Source: Bacteroidota bacterium (GTDB lineage Bacteria; Bacteroidota; Bacteroidia; AKYH767-A; OLB10). From it: a stretch of 64,000 bases of DNA. The translations under genes and the position numbers were made by a program. Numbering within the stretch: the first letter of the stretch is position 1; each line of letters begins with the position of its first letter. The notes below the pieces were generated by a model. The model was given only the letters and a program-made list of their open reading frames with translations. It was not told where the DNA came from and ran no database searches. Of this stretch, positions 36,360 to 45,318 are shown in pieces. The stretch spans positions 79,122 through 143,121 of the forward strand of contig JADKFV010000014.1 in the NCBI GenBank assembly GCA_016717325.1, given 5' to 3'.

Positions 36360-38174
36360 TTAATTCAACAATGTAATTACCACGCGTCTGTTTTGTGCAC
36401 GGCCAGCTTCGGTATCATTTGTCGCTACAGGATCTGTTTCACCTTTACCATCTACAATTTGAAAACGCGTTTGAGGTATGCCCCGTTGTTTCAAATAATT
36501 TACTACTGCCTGTGCTCTGCTTTTCGAAAGCATATTGTTAGTTGCATCATCGCCTTGATTATCGGTATGGCCCACAATATTCAATTTTGTGTTTTCAGCC
36601 TGTATCAATAAATTATAAATTTTTTCGAGCTCTGTTGTCGAACTTGATGATATATCTGCACTACCGGTTTTGAAATTTATTTTCCATTCGCCCGATGCCA
36701 TTACCTCTTTCTTCTCTTCGGTGTAATCAACTTTTTCGGGGGCAGTCGATTCTATGTCGTTTATATTTTTTAAGAAAAATAAATTTACTGCATTGTCGTA
36801 AGGAACCACACCACCAACGTTTTCGTTAAACCCAAAAGGATTTAATTCTGTCAAATAATTTGATACCTGATTGTATACAGATTTGTATCGATTTACTCCA
36901 TCGGTGATTCCAAAATATTGCATAGCATCGGCATAATTAAAAACCTTAGAACCACCCATGTTATATGTTAAACCATTTTTTGTGCCTTGCTGACCCTGAA
37001 ACATTTTATACCAATAATCGGCATTTTCAATTTTATATGTTGCCGTTACTGCTTCGGCTGCACGCATGCGCCAATCGTCATAATTTTTCATTTGGTTTGA
37101 AGCAGTAAGCGATGCTTTTAAAATATTGGAAACCATATCAGGATTTTTTGTGGCCCATTCTTTTACTCCTATTAATGCAACAGGCATTTGATTATTAAAT
37201 TCTTTGGTAGAAACTATATCAACAAAGCCCGATAATTTGTCGAACACAACTTTATCGCCCGGAGTCCATGTAGCACAACCATCAATTTTGCGGCTCACTG
37301 TTTTACCGGTTAGCTTGCCTTCTTTCACACCTTTCAACGAAACAGTCCATCCAGTAGTTTGCGATTTGATAAGTTCTTCGGCAGCCTTCATATAATCATC
37401 GTTTTCCGATGGAAAAAAGTTTACTGCATCTTCGTCATACGTTGTGGGATCGGGATTTACTTTCAACCCATTTGCAAAACAATAATTTACAGTAGTAACC
37501 CAATCGCCATCGCCAAGTACAGTGGATATCAATGCGCCTTTCATGCTTTTTGGATTTGATTTCCATGCCGGTGGGCCTATTAATTTATCTTCACCATAAC
37601 TCATTCCCAAAGCGCCCATCACTTGCAGATGATATTTATCCTTGCCATATTTTTCGTCTAACGACTTTTGTACCGAGCTAATATAAAACGGAGCACCATC
37701 GCCCATTATCATTACCGCAAAAACACTTTTATCCGATTGCGGAAACGCCTCACCCTGATCGAACTCTTCGATAAATTTCATTTGCATATTGCGTAATTCC
37801 GATAACCAATCCTGACGGATAATTTCAAGGTTCACATTATTTTTTTCCATCAACGATCCTTTTGTAGTAACCGGCCCTCCGTTGGCAACTATGATGCCCG
37901 ATTGCGCATTCCAAGCATAACCAGCAATACGAATTTTTGGTTTGCTGCTTACTTCGCTCGATTCGTCTTTTGCAGGCAATGCAATTTTATCAGCATTCAC
38001 TACATTATTTACATCGGCTTTGTTTACGTCAATGCCTTCGAGTTTTTTCGATATTGATGTTTTTATTCCTGGTGATATAAAATAAATAGCGCCAAGTATT
38101 CCGCCTATTACTACCAGCACAATCAGCAATTCGGATAAGGTAGTAAGTTTTTGAGTACGAAGAATTTTTCCCAT
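36360..38174 (-). CDS. NitT/TauT-type substrate-binding protein fused to OmpA domain
   Basis: 604 aa. An N-terminal membrane anchor (LIVLVVIGGILGAIYFI, residues ~18-34) is followed by a periplasmic solute-binding domain (about residues 80-430: RIAGYAWNAQSGIIVANGG, MIMGDGAPFYISS). A C-terminal OmpA-like peptidoglycan-binding domain covers residues ~500-604, with INFKTGSADISSSST, LNIVGHTDNQGDDATN, SKSRAQAVVNYL and a final AQNRRVVI. The anchor plus OmpA domain ties a binding protein between inner membrane and cell wall, unlike free periplasmic binding proteins. It lies 52 bp upstream of the permease gene in transcription order. The ligand is unknown. Confidence 0.88.
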   Translation of the reverse strand: MGKILRTQKLTTLSELLIVLVVIGGILGAIYFISPGIKTSISKKLEGIDVNKADVNNVVNADKIALPAKDESSEVSSKPKIRIAGYAWNAQSGIIVANGGPVTTKGSLMEKNNVNLEIIRQDWLSELRNMQMKFIEEFDQGEAFPQSDKSVFAVMIMGDGAPFYISSVQKSLDEKYGKDKYHLQVMGALGMSYGEDKLIGPPAWKSNPKSMKGALISTVLGDGDWVTTVNYCFANGLKVNPDPTTYDEDAVNFFPSENDDYMKAAEELIKSQTTGWTVSLKGVKEGKLTGKTVSRKIDGCATWTPGDKVVFDKLSGFVDIVSTKEFNNQMPVALIGVKEWATKNPDMVSNILKASLTASNQMKNYDDWRMRAAEAVTATYKIENADYWYKMFQGQQGTKNGLTYNMGGSKVFNYADAMQYFGITDGVNRYKSVYNQVSNYLTELNPFGFNENVGGVVPYDNAVNLFFLKNINDIESTAPEKVDYTEEKKEVMASGEWKINFKTGSADISSSSTTELEKIYNLLIQAENTKLNIVGHTDNQGDDATNNMLSKSRAQAVVNYLKQRGIPQTRFQIVDGKGETDPVATNDTEAGRAQNRRVVITLLN

Positions 38175-38314
38175 TTTTTTATTTGATTTATAATTTCTGT
38201 TTTTGAATTTCTATAATATGTGTTTGAAATACTTTTTTAAAATGATACAATTTATAAGGTAAAATTTTTTGATGCCGGTAAATTTTTGCGCCCCAAAAAA
38301 ATTAATGATATGAA

Positions 38315-39436
38315 TTAAAAAATATCGCCAAATCCACCACTGTTTTGTTTGTCGTCTTTGGTGAGTTTGTAATCGGGATTATTATATTTTGTCGAATCGG
38401 GCACTTTGCTATCACCGGTTTTTATTTCATCGGCAAGCTTATCAAGACGTGCATACAACTCATCGTTGTCGACAGAATATTGTGCTGTGAGATTATCAAT
38501 GTCTATCAAATTTTCGGACGTGCGGGCAATGTCCTGAGCAATAGTTGATGTTACCACATCGAGTGCATACTCCAGTTCCCAGTCTTTAGTAAACAGCATG
38601 GCACTTTTTGCACTTTCGGTTGCAGCCTTGGCATTTTTAGCAAATTCAAATTCCTTGCGCAACATTACTATAGTAGTATCGAAGTCGGCAATTTTTATAT
38701 CGATAGCAGTGCCGGCAAGGGTAAGTTTACGATCCATTTTGCCTAATATATTTGCACGCGAACCATACTTTTGAATAAAATTTTTACTCTGCTCGTACTG
38801 CTGTGAAATGCGTTGCGAGTTGCTGAGCTTTTTTGCTAAATCACTTTGCAACGTAACATATTCATCAGTATCTTTTGCAGCATTGCCACCTGTTTTCACC
38901 ATGTCTTCCATAGTGGTTTTAAGCTTTTCGGCTTGACGCTGTAAACTCAATAATTCTTCCTGAAAAGTTTTTGCTTCCTTTTCCGATTTCGATGCCTCAA
39001 CCTCCATGTTCGATTTCAACGCTTTCAATTTCGCTTTTGTATTTTTAAACACATCACGGTTTTTTATCATCTTCATTTTTTGCTCTTCGAGCTCGGCAAA
39101 AGGATTGCTTTCTATTAAAGCTTTATGCAAACTCTTGGTGGCAAATCGCAACCCTTTCATAATAACAGGAAACATCATGGCTAAGAAAATGAGAAAAACT
39201 CCCGTTGCCGATAAGGCAATAGCCTGACCAAGCATGGTGAATAATGGCGGCAAAATATATGTCCATGTTAAATAACCGGCAGTTCCCAAAAGTCCTAAAC
39301 TCAAAAGCCAAAATAGTGGCTTCTGATTTTTTTTCAACCCTTCGGTTCGCAAGGCAATTTCGCCTTTGGCTTCGTCAAAGTGTTTTAATATTGGCAGTTC
39401 GAGAAGGTTAGCTTTTTCTTGTTCGTATTTGTTCAT
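38315..39436 (-). CDS. Two-TM coiled-coil membrane protein of the ABC-OmpA-AAA operon
   Basis: 373 aa with no recognised family. Two membrane helices at residues ~41-60 (LFWLLSLGLLGTAGYLTW) and ~72-95 (AIALSATGVFLIFLAMMFP) are followed by a long coiled coil (residues ~110-220, KAKLKALKSNMEVEASKSEK...SLQRQAEKLKTTME). The tail is glycine- and polar-rich and ends SGGFGDIF. The coiled-coil region resembles PspA/Vipp1-type membrane-remodelling helices only in general character. It starts 10 bp after the upstream coiled-coil gene stops, so the two are co-translated. Probably an inner-membrane scaffold of the operon's complex. Confidence 0.7.
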   Translation of the reverse strand: MNKYEQEKANLLELPILKHFDEAKGEIALRTEGLKKNQKPLFWLLSLGLLGTAGYLTWTYILPPLFTMLGQAIALSATGVFLIFLAMMFPVIMKGLRFATKSLHKALIESNPFAELEEQKMKMIKNRDVFKNTKAKLKALKSNMEVEASKSEKEAKTFQEELLSLQRQAEKLKTTMEDMVKTGGNAAKDTDEYVTLQSDLAKKLSNSQRISQQYEQSKNFIQKYGSRANILGKMDRKLTLAGTAIDIKIADFDTTIVMLRKEFEFAKNAKAATESAKSAMLFTKDWELEYALDVVTSTIAQDIARTSENLIDIDNLTAQYSVDNDELYARLDKLADEIKTGDSKVPDSTKYNNPDYKLTKDDKQNSGGFGDIF

Positions 39437-39446
39437 ATATCTTTTA

Positions 39447-40133
39447 TTATAAATGTTGATTTATTCCGTTGACAATATTTTGTATCGACTCAACCATTTT
39501 ATTTTTAGCGTGATTGTTTGCTTGCAGTTTATGGTCGGTTTCTAAAATGGGCGCCACATATTTTTGCTCCAGTTTTTGCAGGTCGGCCTTTCTCTCGTTC
39601 AATTCTTTTTGCAATTGTATAATATTTTTTTCAATATCGTTTATGGCAATTGTGAGGTCCACATTTTCCTGCTTTTGGGCATTGGCAAGTTCGTTTCGTT
39701 TATTCAAACCTGTGCCGGCAAATTTGGTGTGCACCTTTTCTATTTCATTCAAATAAAACTTCGATTTTTCTATCAACATATCTTTAGTCAAATCGGGCTT
39801 TATTGATTTTCCCATAGCAAACGCCATTTGAAAGCTTTGAGGATTATTTGCTCCAACTGTTACAACAGATTTATAAAATTCGAAAAAATCGTAGTCGGGA
39901 AGGTTGAGCGAATCGAAACCTTTTTGATAAACATCAATCACTTCGCTTAAATAAGGATTATTCGGGTTTAATGATGTTACAACTGTAGAATGAGTAATTC
40001 CTGCCGTTTCAGGAAATTTAGTTTCTGCTTTATTACCCGGCATGCTGTTGTTACCCGCTATCTCCTCTTTTGGTTTGTTGTCTTCGGCATCTGTTACAAA
40101 CAGGGTTTTCCAGTTAAATGATTTCTCGCCCAT
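39447..40133 (-). CDS. Soluble coiled-coil protein, first gene of the ABC-OmpA-AAA operon
   Basis: 228 aa and no signal peptide. Residues 1-65 are low complexity. The middle has PYLSEVIDVYQKGFDSL and DYDFFEFYKSVV with a helical domain. Residues ~140-200 form a coiled coil (IEKNIIQLQKELNERKADLQ). No family recognised. It is the promoter-proximal gene; a TACTTTTG box lies 17-24 bp upstream. The operon as a whole (40133 to 33169) has gaps of 10, 140, 52, 5 and 4 bp. Confidence 0.7.
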   Translation of the reverse strand: MGEKSFNWKTLFVTDAEDNKPKEEIAGNNSMPGNKAETKFPETAGITHSTVVTSLNPNNPYLSEVIDVYQKGFDSLNLPDYDFFEFYKSVVTVGANNPQSFQMAFAMGKSIKPDLTKDMLIEKSKFYLNEIEKVHTKFAGTGLNKRNELANAQKQENVDLTIAINDIEKNIIQLQKELNERKADLQKLEQKYVAPILETDHKLQANNHAKNKMVESIQNIVNGINQHL

Positions 40134-40149
40134 AAATAAATTTTAGGTT

Positions 40150-40157
40150 CAAAAGTA
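40150..40157 (-). promoter_or_regulatory. Candidate -7 box for the ABC-OmpA-AAA operon
   Basis: Minus-strand TACTTTTG fits the Bacteroidota TAnnTTTG consensus, 17 bp before the first ATG (40133). No clear -33 TTTG box is visible, so support is modest. The implied leader is about 10 nt. Confidence 0.35.
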
Positions 40158-40290
40158 GTAATAATTATAATATGCAGTTGTTATTTCATTTAGGTAAGAT
40201 AGAGTATGAAAATTATGAAAATCAATATTTGTATGTAATATTAGTAGCTTCCTCACAAAAACATAATCTGTGCATCTCAAAATTTATAAC

Positions 40291-40298
40291 TATTTTTG
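40291..40298 (+). promoter_or_regulatory. Candidate -7 box for the EEP nuclease gene
   Basis: TATTTTTG matches TAnnTTTG and lies 24 bp before the ATG at 40322. It lies inside the longer ORF that opens at 40172, which supports 40322 as the true start, directly before the signal peptide. Confidence 0.4.
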
Positions 40299-40321
40299 AA
40301 GCCATAAAATTTAATAACGAA

Positions 40322-41365
40322 ATGCGCAATATTTTCATTCTTTGTTTTTTATTAATTACCACTGCAGGTTTTTCACAAACAAAAAAAAGTTATAAAATTG
40401 GAATAATAGGTTTTTACAACCTCGAAAATCTATTCGACACTATTGATGGGCCTAACAACGATGCGGAGTTTTTGCCTAATGGAGCCAATCATTATACAGG
40501 CGAAGTTTATATCGACAAACTTGGCAAACTTAGCGATGTTTTATCACAAATAGGTACCGATGCAAGCCCCGATGGATTATCATTATTTGGTGTAGCCGAG
40601 GTGGAAAACAAAAATGTTTTGGTTGATTTAATTGCTACTGAAAAATTGAAAGATCGCCATTACGAAATTGTGCATTACGACTCGCCCGATGAGCGCGGAA
40701 TTGATGTAGCACTTATTTATAATCCTAAATACCTGACAGTAACAGCTAGCGAAAATTTATTTGTTGACCTTAGCACACCCAAAGAACCTGTAGGACACAA
40801 AACACGCGATGTGCTTTTTGTGACCGGTAAATATGATGGTGAACCAATTTATATTTTTGTAAACCATTGGCCATCGCGCAGAGGTGGTGAAGAAGCATCG
40901 GCACCGGGACGTAAAAAAGCCGCAAAGGTTTGTCGCGATAAGATGAATGAAATACAACGTAAAGACCCAAATGCAAAAATTGTTGTGATGGGTGACCTCA
41001 ACGATGATCCCACCAATGAAAGTGTAGCCAAAATAATTGGTGCCACTGGCGATATCGAAAATTTAAGGAAAGGACAAATGTATAATCCATGGACCGAGCT
41101 TTTTGAAAAAGGGATTGGCACACTTGCCTATAATGATGCATGGAGTTTGTTCGATCAGATAATAATTAGCGAACCGTTTATTTCGAAAAAACAAAAAGGA
41201 TTTTTTTATCGCGAAGCCGATATTTTTAACAAACCATTTATGAGCCAACAAAGTGGCCGGTATAAAGGATATCCAAAACGCACTTACGATTTTAGCAACT
41301 ATGCCGGAGGGTACAGCGATCACTTTCCTACTTACATTATTTTGTATAAAGAAATAGTAAAATAA
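40322..41365 (+). CDS. Secreted endonuclease/exonuclease/phosphatase-family protein
   Basis: 347 aa from the ATG at 40322, chosen because the signal peptide IFILCFLLITTAGFSQ starts there. The 50 residues upstream in the open frame are not signal-like. All EEP superfamily motifs are present: GFYNLENLFD, GVAEVEN (metal-binding Glu), ERGIDVALIYNP, VNHWPSRRGGE, VVMGDLNDDP (metal-binding GDxND) and the C-terminal GGYSDHFPTYI (catalytic His). It is a periplasmic or secreted Mg-dependent phosphodiesterase, possibly a DNase or phosphatase. The pterin dehydratase gene starts 8 bp downstream. Confidence 0.88.
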   Translation: MRNIFILCFLLITTAGFSQTKKSYKIGIIGFYNLENLFDTIDGPNNDAEFLPNGANHYTGEVYIDKLGKLSDVLSQIGTDASPDGLSLFGVAEVENKNVLVDLIATEKLKDRHYEIVHYDSPDERGIDVALIYNPKYLTVTASENLFVDLSTPKEPVGHKTRDVLFVTGKYDGEPIYIFVNHWPSRRGGEEASAPGRKKAAKVCRDKMNEIQRKDPNAKIVVMGDLNDDPTNESVAKIIGATGDIENLRKGQMYNPWTELFEKGIGTLAYNDAWSLFDQIIISEPFISKKQKGFFYREADIFNKPFMSQQSGRYKGYPKRTYDFSNYAGGYSDHFPTYIILYKEIVK

Positions 41366-41372
41366 TTTCACC

Positions 41373-41606
41373 ATGTGGGAAGAAAAAAACAATCAGCTGT
41401 GCCGCACATTTACTTTCGATAATTTTTCGCAGGCATTTGCATTTATGACTCGTGTAGCCATGATTGCCGAACAAATGAATCATCATCCTTACTGGATTAA
41501 TGTATACAACCGTGTAGAAATTTTTCTCAACACACACGATGCCGGCAATACTGTTACCGAAAAAGACCACAAGCTTGCAAAGAAGATTGATGCTTTGGTA
41601 GCGTGA
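41373..41606 (+). CDS. Pterin-4a-carbinolamine dehydratase
   Basis: 77 aa, the short Bacteroidota form of PCD/DCoH. The active-site signature is intact: FTFDNFSQAFAFMTRVAMIAEQ, MNHHPYWINVYNRVEIFL and THDAGNTVTEKDHKLAKKID. The HHP histidines and the downstream THDxG match the dehydratase that regenerates tetrahydrobiopterin after aromatic amino acid hydroxylation. It begins 8 bp after the EEP gene and is probably co-transcribed. Its role without a visible hydroxylase nearby is uncertain. Confidence 0.9.
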   Translation: MWEEKNNQLCRTFTFDNFSQAFAFMTRVAMIAEQMNHHPYWINVYNRVEIFLNTHDAGNTVTEKDHKLAKKIDALVA

Positions 41607-41629
41607 TTTTTTGTTTTGAATTTCCATGC

Positions 41630-43320
41630 TGAGGAACGAAGCATCTCTGCTGAGAAAGTTTTTTGCTCGTAAAAATTTTGTCGCCTCAAAACTTCCACAC
41701 TGTGATGGTTTGTGGCCTCCTCCGCCAAGGTTTGTGTCCTCCATCGCTAATGTTTGTGGCCTCCTCCGCCAAGGTTTGTGGCCTCCTCCGCCAAGGTTTG
41801 TGTCCCCACAAACCTTGATTGCTCCATCAATTCAATTTCTTAATACCATGGGTTTTACCCATGGCTATTCATGTTTATCCCCTTCAGGGATTTTTGTGGC
41901 GCAGCAATTTGCGCGAAAACCATAGAGCTGCACTGTCCTCGGTTGGCGTCCCCGCCAACCGCTTATTGGCAAGGTAGACAACAGCGGAAATTACATTTTT
42001 GATTGCTATATCCATGCTGGTTTTTAAAACCATTTAGGACTTTGCGAACTGAAAAATATGTAGTGGTTGGCGAGCACGAGAACCTAAATAAAAAGCTCGG
42101 AATTGGCGGTTGGCGGGGACGCCAACCGAGGACAGATTGCAGCTTTTGATTTGTTTTTTTAGGCCAAGGTTTGTTTCTTCCATCGCCAAGGTTTGTGTTC
42201 CCCTTCGCCATTGTTTGTGTCCCCACAAACCTTGATTGCTCCATCAATTCAATTTCAAAATACCATGGGTTTTACCCATGGCTATTCATGTTTATCCCCT
42301 TCGGGGATATTGTGGCGCAGCAACTTGCGCGAAAACCATAGAGCTGCACTGTACTCGGTTGGCGTCCCCGCCAACCGCTTATTAGCAAGGTAGACAACAG
42401 CGGAAATTACATTTTTGATTGCTATATCCATGCTGGTTTTTAAAACCATTTAGGACTTTGCGAACTGAAAAATATGTAGTGGTTGGCGAGCAACTCAACC
42501 GAGCTCGGAATTGGCGGTTGGCGGGGACGCCAACCGAGGACAGAATGCAGCTTTTGATTTTTTTTTAGGCCAAGGTTTGTTTCTTCCATCGCCAAGGTTT
42601 GTGTTCCCCTTCGCCAAGGTTTGTGTCCCCACAAACCTTGATTACACCCTCAATTCAATTTCTTTATACAATGGGTTTTACCCATGGCTATTCATGTTTA
42701 TCCCCTTCGGGGATATTGTGGCGCAGCATCTTGCGCGAAAACAATAGAGCTGCACTGTACTCGGTTGGCGTCCCCGCCAACTGCTTATTGGCAAGGTAGA
42801 CAACAGCGGAAATTACATTTTTGATTGCTATATCCATGCTGGTTTTTAAAACCATTTAGGATTATGCGAACTGAAAAATAAGTAGTGGTTGGCGAGCAAC
42901 TCAACCGAGCACGGGATTGGCGGTTGGCGGGGACGCCAACCGAGGACAATTACATTTTTGATTGCTATATCCATGTTGGTTTTTAAAACCATTTAGGATT
43001 TTGCGAACTGAAAAATATGTAGTGGTTGGCGAGCAACTCAACCGAGCACGGGATTGGCGGTTGGCGGGGACGCCAACCGAGGACAATTACATTTTTGATT
43101 GCTATATCCATGCTGGTTTTTAAAACCATTTAGGATTATGCGAACTGAAAAATAAGTAGTGGTTGGCGAGCAACTCAACCGTGCACGAGATTGGCGGTTG
43201 GCGGGGACGCCAACCGAGGACAGAAGGACAAAAAAAAATTTGTGATGACTGGCGAACATTTCAAATGAGCGCAGAATTAGCGTTTGACGGGGACACCAAC
43301 CGAGGACAGAAAATCATTAT
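41630..43320. repeat. Long tandem repeat block with perfect hairpins
   Basis: 1.7 kb without genes. Three long units repeat at about 417 and 406 bp (anchor CCCCACAAACC at 41804, 42221 and 42627). Each contains four perfect hairpins: CCATGGGT/ACCCATGG, TATCCCC/GGGGATA, GCGCA/TGCGC and GGTTGGCG/CGCCAACC. After the third unit the tail of the unit alone repeats about every 120 bp (42901, 43021, 43141), decaying near 43260-43320. The 8-bp GGTTGGCG element also occurs inverted in the same unit (loops TCCC and GGGA are complementary). Short ORFs here such as MGFTHGYSCLSPSG are repeat artefacts. Confidence 0.9.
41709..41818. repeat. 22-bp tandem repeat at the edge of the block
   Basis: Five contiguous 22-nt units start TTTGTGGCCTCCTCC or TTTGTGTCCTCC (41709, 41731, 41753, 41775, 41797). 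Two or three diverged copies recur at the start of each long unit (42170-42235 and 42580-42640). There are no spacers between units, so this is a minisatellite, not CRISPR. Confidence 0.85.
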
Positions 43321-43360
43321 GGTGCGCTTTTCGTTTGCAAAAGATGAGTGGCAAAAAAAA

Positions 43361-44545
43361 TTACACGCTCAATTCACGCAAGGCAATATATGCCATGAGT
43401 CCCACACCAATTTTGAGCGAGTCTTCGTCTACATCGAATGTGGGTGTGTGTACCGATGAGGTAATGCCGCGTGCTTCGTTGCGGGTGCCAAGGCGATAAA
43501 AGCATCCATCTGTTACTTGTGTGTAGTACGCAAAGTCTTCGGCTGCCATCCATATATCGAGGTCGACAATATTTTCTTGCCCTAAATAATCGGTGGCATA
43601 ATTTCGGGTGCGTGCAGTAATTTGTGGTTCGTTGTATAGCACCGGGTATCCTTTACGTATTTCGAATTCCACTTTTGCTCCCATGCTTTCGGCAATGCCA
43701 TGCACCATTTTTGTCATGTGAGTGTGTGCTGTTGTGCGCCATGTTTCGTCAAGCGTGCGGAAGGTGCCTTCTACATATACTTCATCGGGTATTACATTGG
43801 TAGCACCGTTGGCTATTACTTTGCCAAAGCTAAGCACACTAGGCATGGTGGGGTTTGCTGTACGACTTACTATTTGTTGCAATGCAATAATGATGTGCGA
43901 TGTTATTACCACAGGATCGATGTTGAGGTGAGGCATGGCGCCATGTCCGCCTTTGCCTTTTACACGCATATACAATTCATCGGTACTTGCCATGTACACG
44001 CCACTGCGAAATCCAACTTTTCCGGTTTCTATTAATGGCATTACATGTTGGCCAATAATGCAATTGGGTTTGGGATTTTGCAGCACGCCTTCTTTAATCA
44101 TGATGCTTGCACCACCTGGCAGTTTTTCTTCGGCAGGTTGAAAAATGCATTTTATGGTTCCTTCAAATTCGTGGCGCATGCTGTGCAAAATTTTTGCAGC
44201 ACCCAACAAACACGAGGTGTGTACATCGTGCCCACAAGCATGCATCACTCCGGGGTTTTGCGATTTATATATTACATCATTTGTTTCGTTAATGGGCAAT
44301 GCATCCATATCGCCTCGCAGCGCTATCACTTTTTTTGTGGGATTTTTTCCTTCAATCAATGCTACAATTCCGGTATCGGCAATTCCGTTTTGAAAGTTGA
44401 TACCGCTTGCTGCAAGTTGTGCCTGCACATATTCCGATGTATTGTGCTCGTGGTACGAAAGTTCGGGGTGCATGTGCAAGTGCCTGCGGTGAGTGCGTAT
44501 CTCTTCGAAGAGTTGTTCGCTTTTTTGTTTTACTTTTTCTTTCAT
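43361..44545 (-). CDS. M20-family amidohydrolase (N-acyl amino acid/hippurate hydrolase-like)
   Basis: 394 aa with the full M20D motif set: IALRGDMDALPINE, MHACGHDVHTSCLLGAAKIL (metal-binding CGHD), IFQPAEEKLPGG (catalytic Glu pair) and MAAEDFAYYTQV. The dimerisation/lid domain lies in between. It is cytoplasmic. Such enzymes remove acyl groups from amino acids or cleave small peptides or indole-3-acetyl conjugates; the substrate is not determinable. Single gene, divergent from the small lipoprotein at 44604. Confidence 0.92.
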   Translation of the reverse strand: MKEKVKQKSEQLFEEIRTHRRHLHMHPELSYHEHNTSEYVQAQLAASGINFQNGIADTGIVALIEGKNPTKKVIALRGDMDALPINETNDVIYKSQNPGVMHACGHDVHTSCLLGAAKILHSMRHEFEGTIKCIFQPAEEKLPGGASIMIKEGVLQNPKPNCIIGQHVMPLIETGKVGFRSGVYMASTDELYMRVKGKGGHGAMPHLNIDPVVITSHIIIALQQIVSRTANPTMPSVLSFGKVIANGATNVIPDEVYVEGTFRTLDETWRTTAHTHMTKMVHGIAESMGAKVEFEIRKGYPVLYNEPQITARTRNYATDYLGQENIVDLDIWMAAEDFAYYTQVTDGCFYRLGTRNEARGITSSVHTPTFDVDEDSLKIGVGLMAYIALRELSV

Positions 44546-44603
44546 GGTGTAAATATAGTTACACTATATAAACATTTAATAAAATACTTGCATACATTGC
44601 AAA

Positions 44604-44828
44604 ATGGAAGACAATAATGTAGCTCAAAATTATAAGTTTTATTTTTTGATTATGCTTTTTGGCGTTGCGTGTTGCGGTTGCTTGCAAACAGAACAGAACA
44701 ATACGGGTGGAGAAAAAAATAAAATAGATTCGTTGGTAACAGCAATTGAAAAGCTTAATAAAAAACAGCGTGAACAGGATTCTATTTTACACGAAAAAAT
44801 AAAGGAGTTGGATAAAATGGAAAATTAA
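44604..44828 (+). CDS. Small coiled-coil lipoprotein
   Basis: 74 aa. A hydrophobic stretch FYFLIMLFGVACCGC ends in a plausible lipobox with Cys at about residue 26. A short coiled coil follows (IDSLVTAIEKLNKKQREQDSILHEKIKEL). No family recognised; similar tiny lipoproteins with heptads are common in Gram-negative envelopes. Start ATG at 44604; the next gene is convergent. Confidence 0.55.
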   Translation: MEDNNVAQNYKFYFLIMLFGVACCGCLQTEQNNTGGEKNKIDSLVTAIEKLNKKQREQDSILHEKIKELDKMEN

Positions 44829-44916
44829 AAGCATGCAGTGAGTATTCTCGAATTGCCAAAAGATAAAATTCAAAAATAAAAAAACTTCTTTAATGAAGAA
44901 TATCAGGAGGAAAATA

Positions 44917-45285
44917 TTATTTACCCAATAACATTTTTATACCAAGAGCGATCATAAAAATTCCGAAAGCGCGCTTAATTTGTTCGGGCGAAAGCGAAAT
45001 GGCAAACTTAGAACCGAAGTAACTTCCCGCCACAAAACTTATGCAAAGTATAGTCGCCACTTTCAGATCTACCATTCCTTTTTGATAATAATTGTAAACG
45101 GCCATTACACCTATGGGAGGCAGCATCATGGCAAGCGATGTACCTTGTGCATTGTGTTGGGTGAAGCCTAAAAAATATACGAGGCATGGCACTACAATAA
45201 GCCCTCCTCCTATTCCAATAAAACCACTAAAAACTCCTGCCACTATACCAATAAGTAAGATAATAAAAATTTGATTCATTGCCAT
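44917..45285 (-). CDS. TSUP (TauE/SafE) family membrane permease
   Basis: 122 aa with four predicted membrane helices and the TSUP signature GVFSGFIGIGGGLIVVPCLVYFLG, then QGTSLAMMLPP and GSYFGSKFAISL. It is half the length of a typical TauE/SafE protein (~250 aa), a short form frequent in Bacteroidota that must dimerise. It exports or imports small sulfur or carboxylate anions in characterised relatives; the substrate here is unknown. Confidence 0.85.
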   Translation of the reverse strand: MAMNQIFIILLIGIVAGVFSGFIGIGGGLIVVPCLVYFLGFTQHNAQGTSLAMMLPPIGVMAVYNYYQKGMVDLKVATILCISFVAGSYFGSKFAISLSPEQIKRAFGIFMIALGIKMLLGK

Positions 45286-45318
45286 AACTATTTATGTATA
45301 CGTTTAGTAAAAATGAAA

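Noticed and set aside
40172..40321. Upstream start for the EEP gene
   Set aside because: The first 50 residues are not signal-like, and a promoter box lies inside them; ATG 40322 precedes a clear signal peptide.
41709..41818. Regular 22-bp repeats suggesting a CRISPR array
   Set aside because: Units are contiguous with no spacers, and no cas genes are present in the window.
41626..43259. Short ORFs on both strands in the repeat block
   Set aside because: They translate the repeats themselves (MGFTHGYSCLSPSG, SVGVPANR), recur with each unit and lack coding character.
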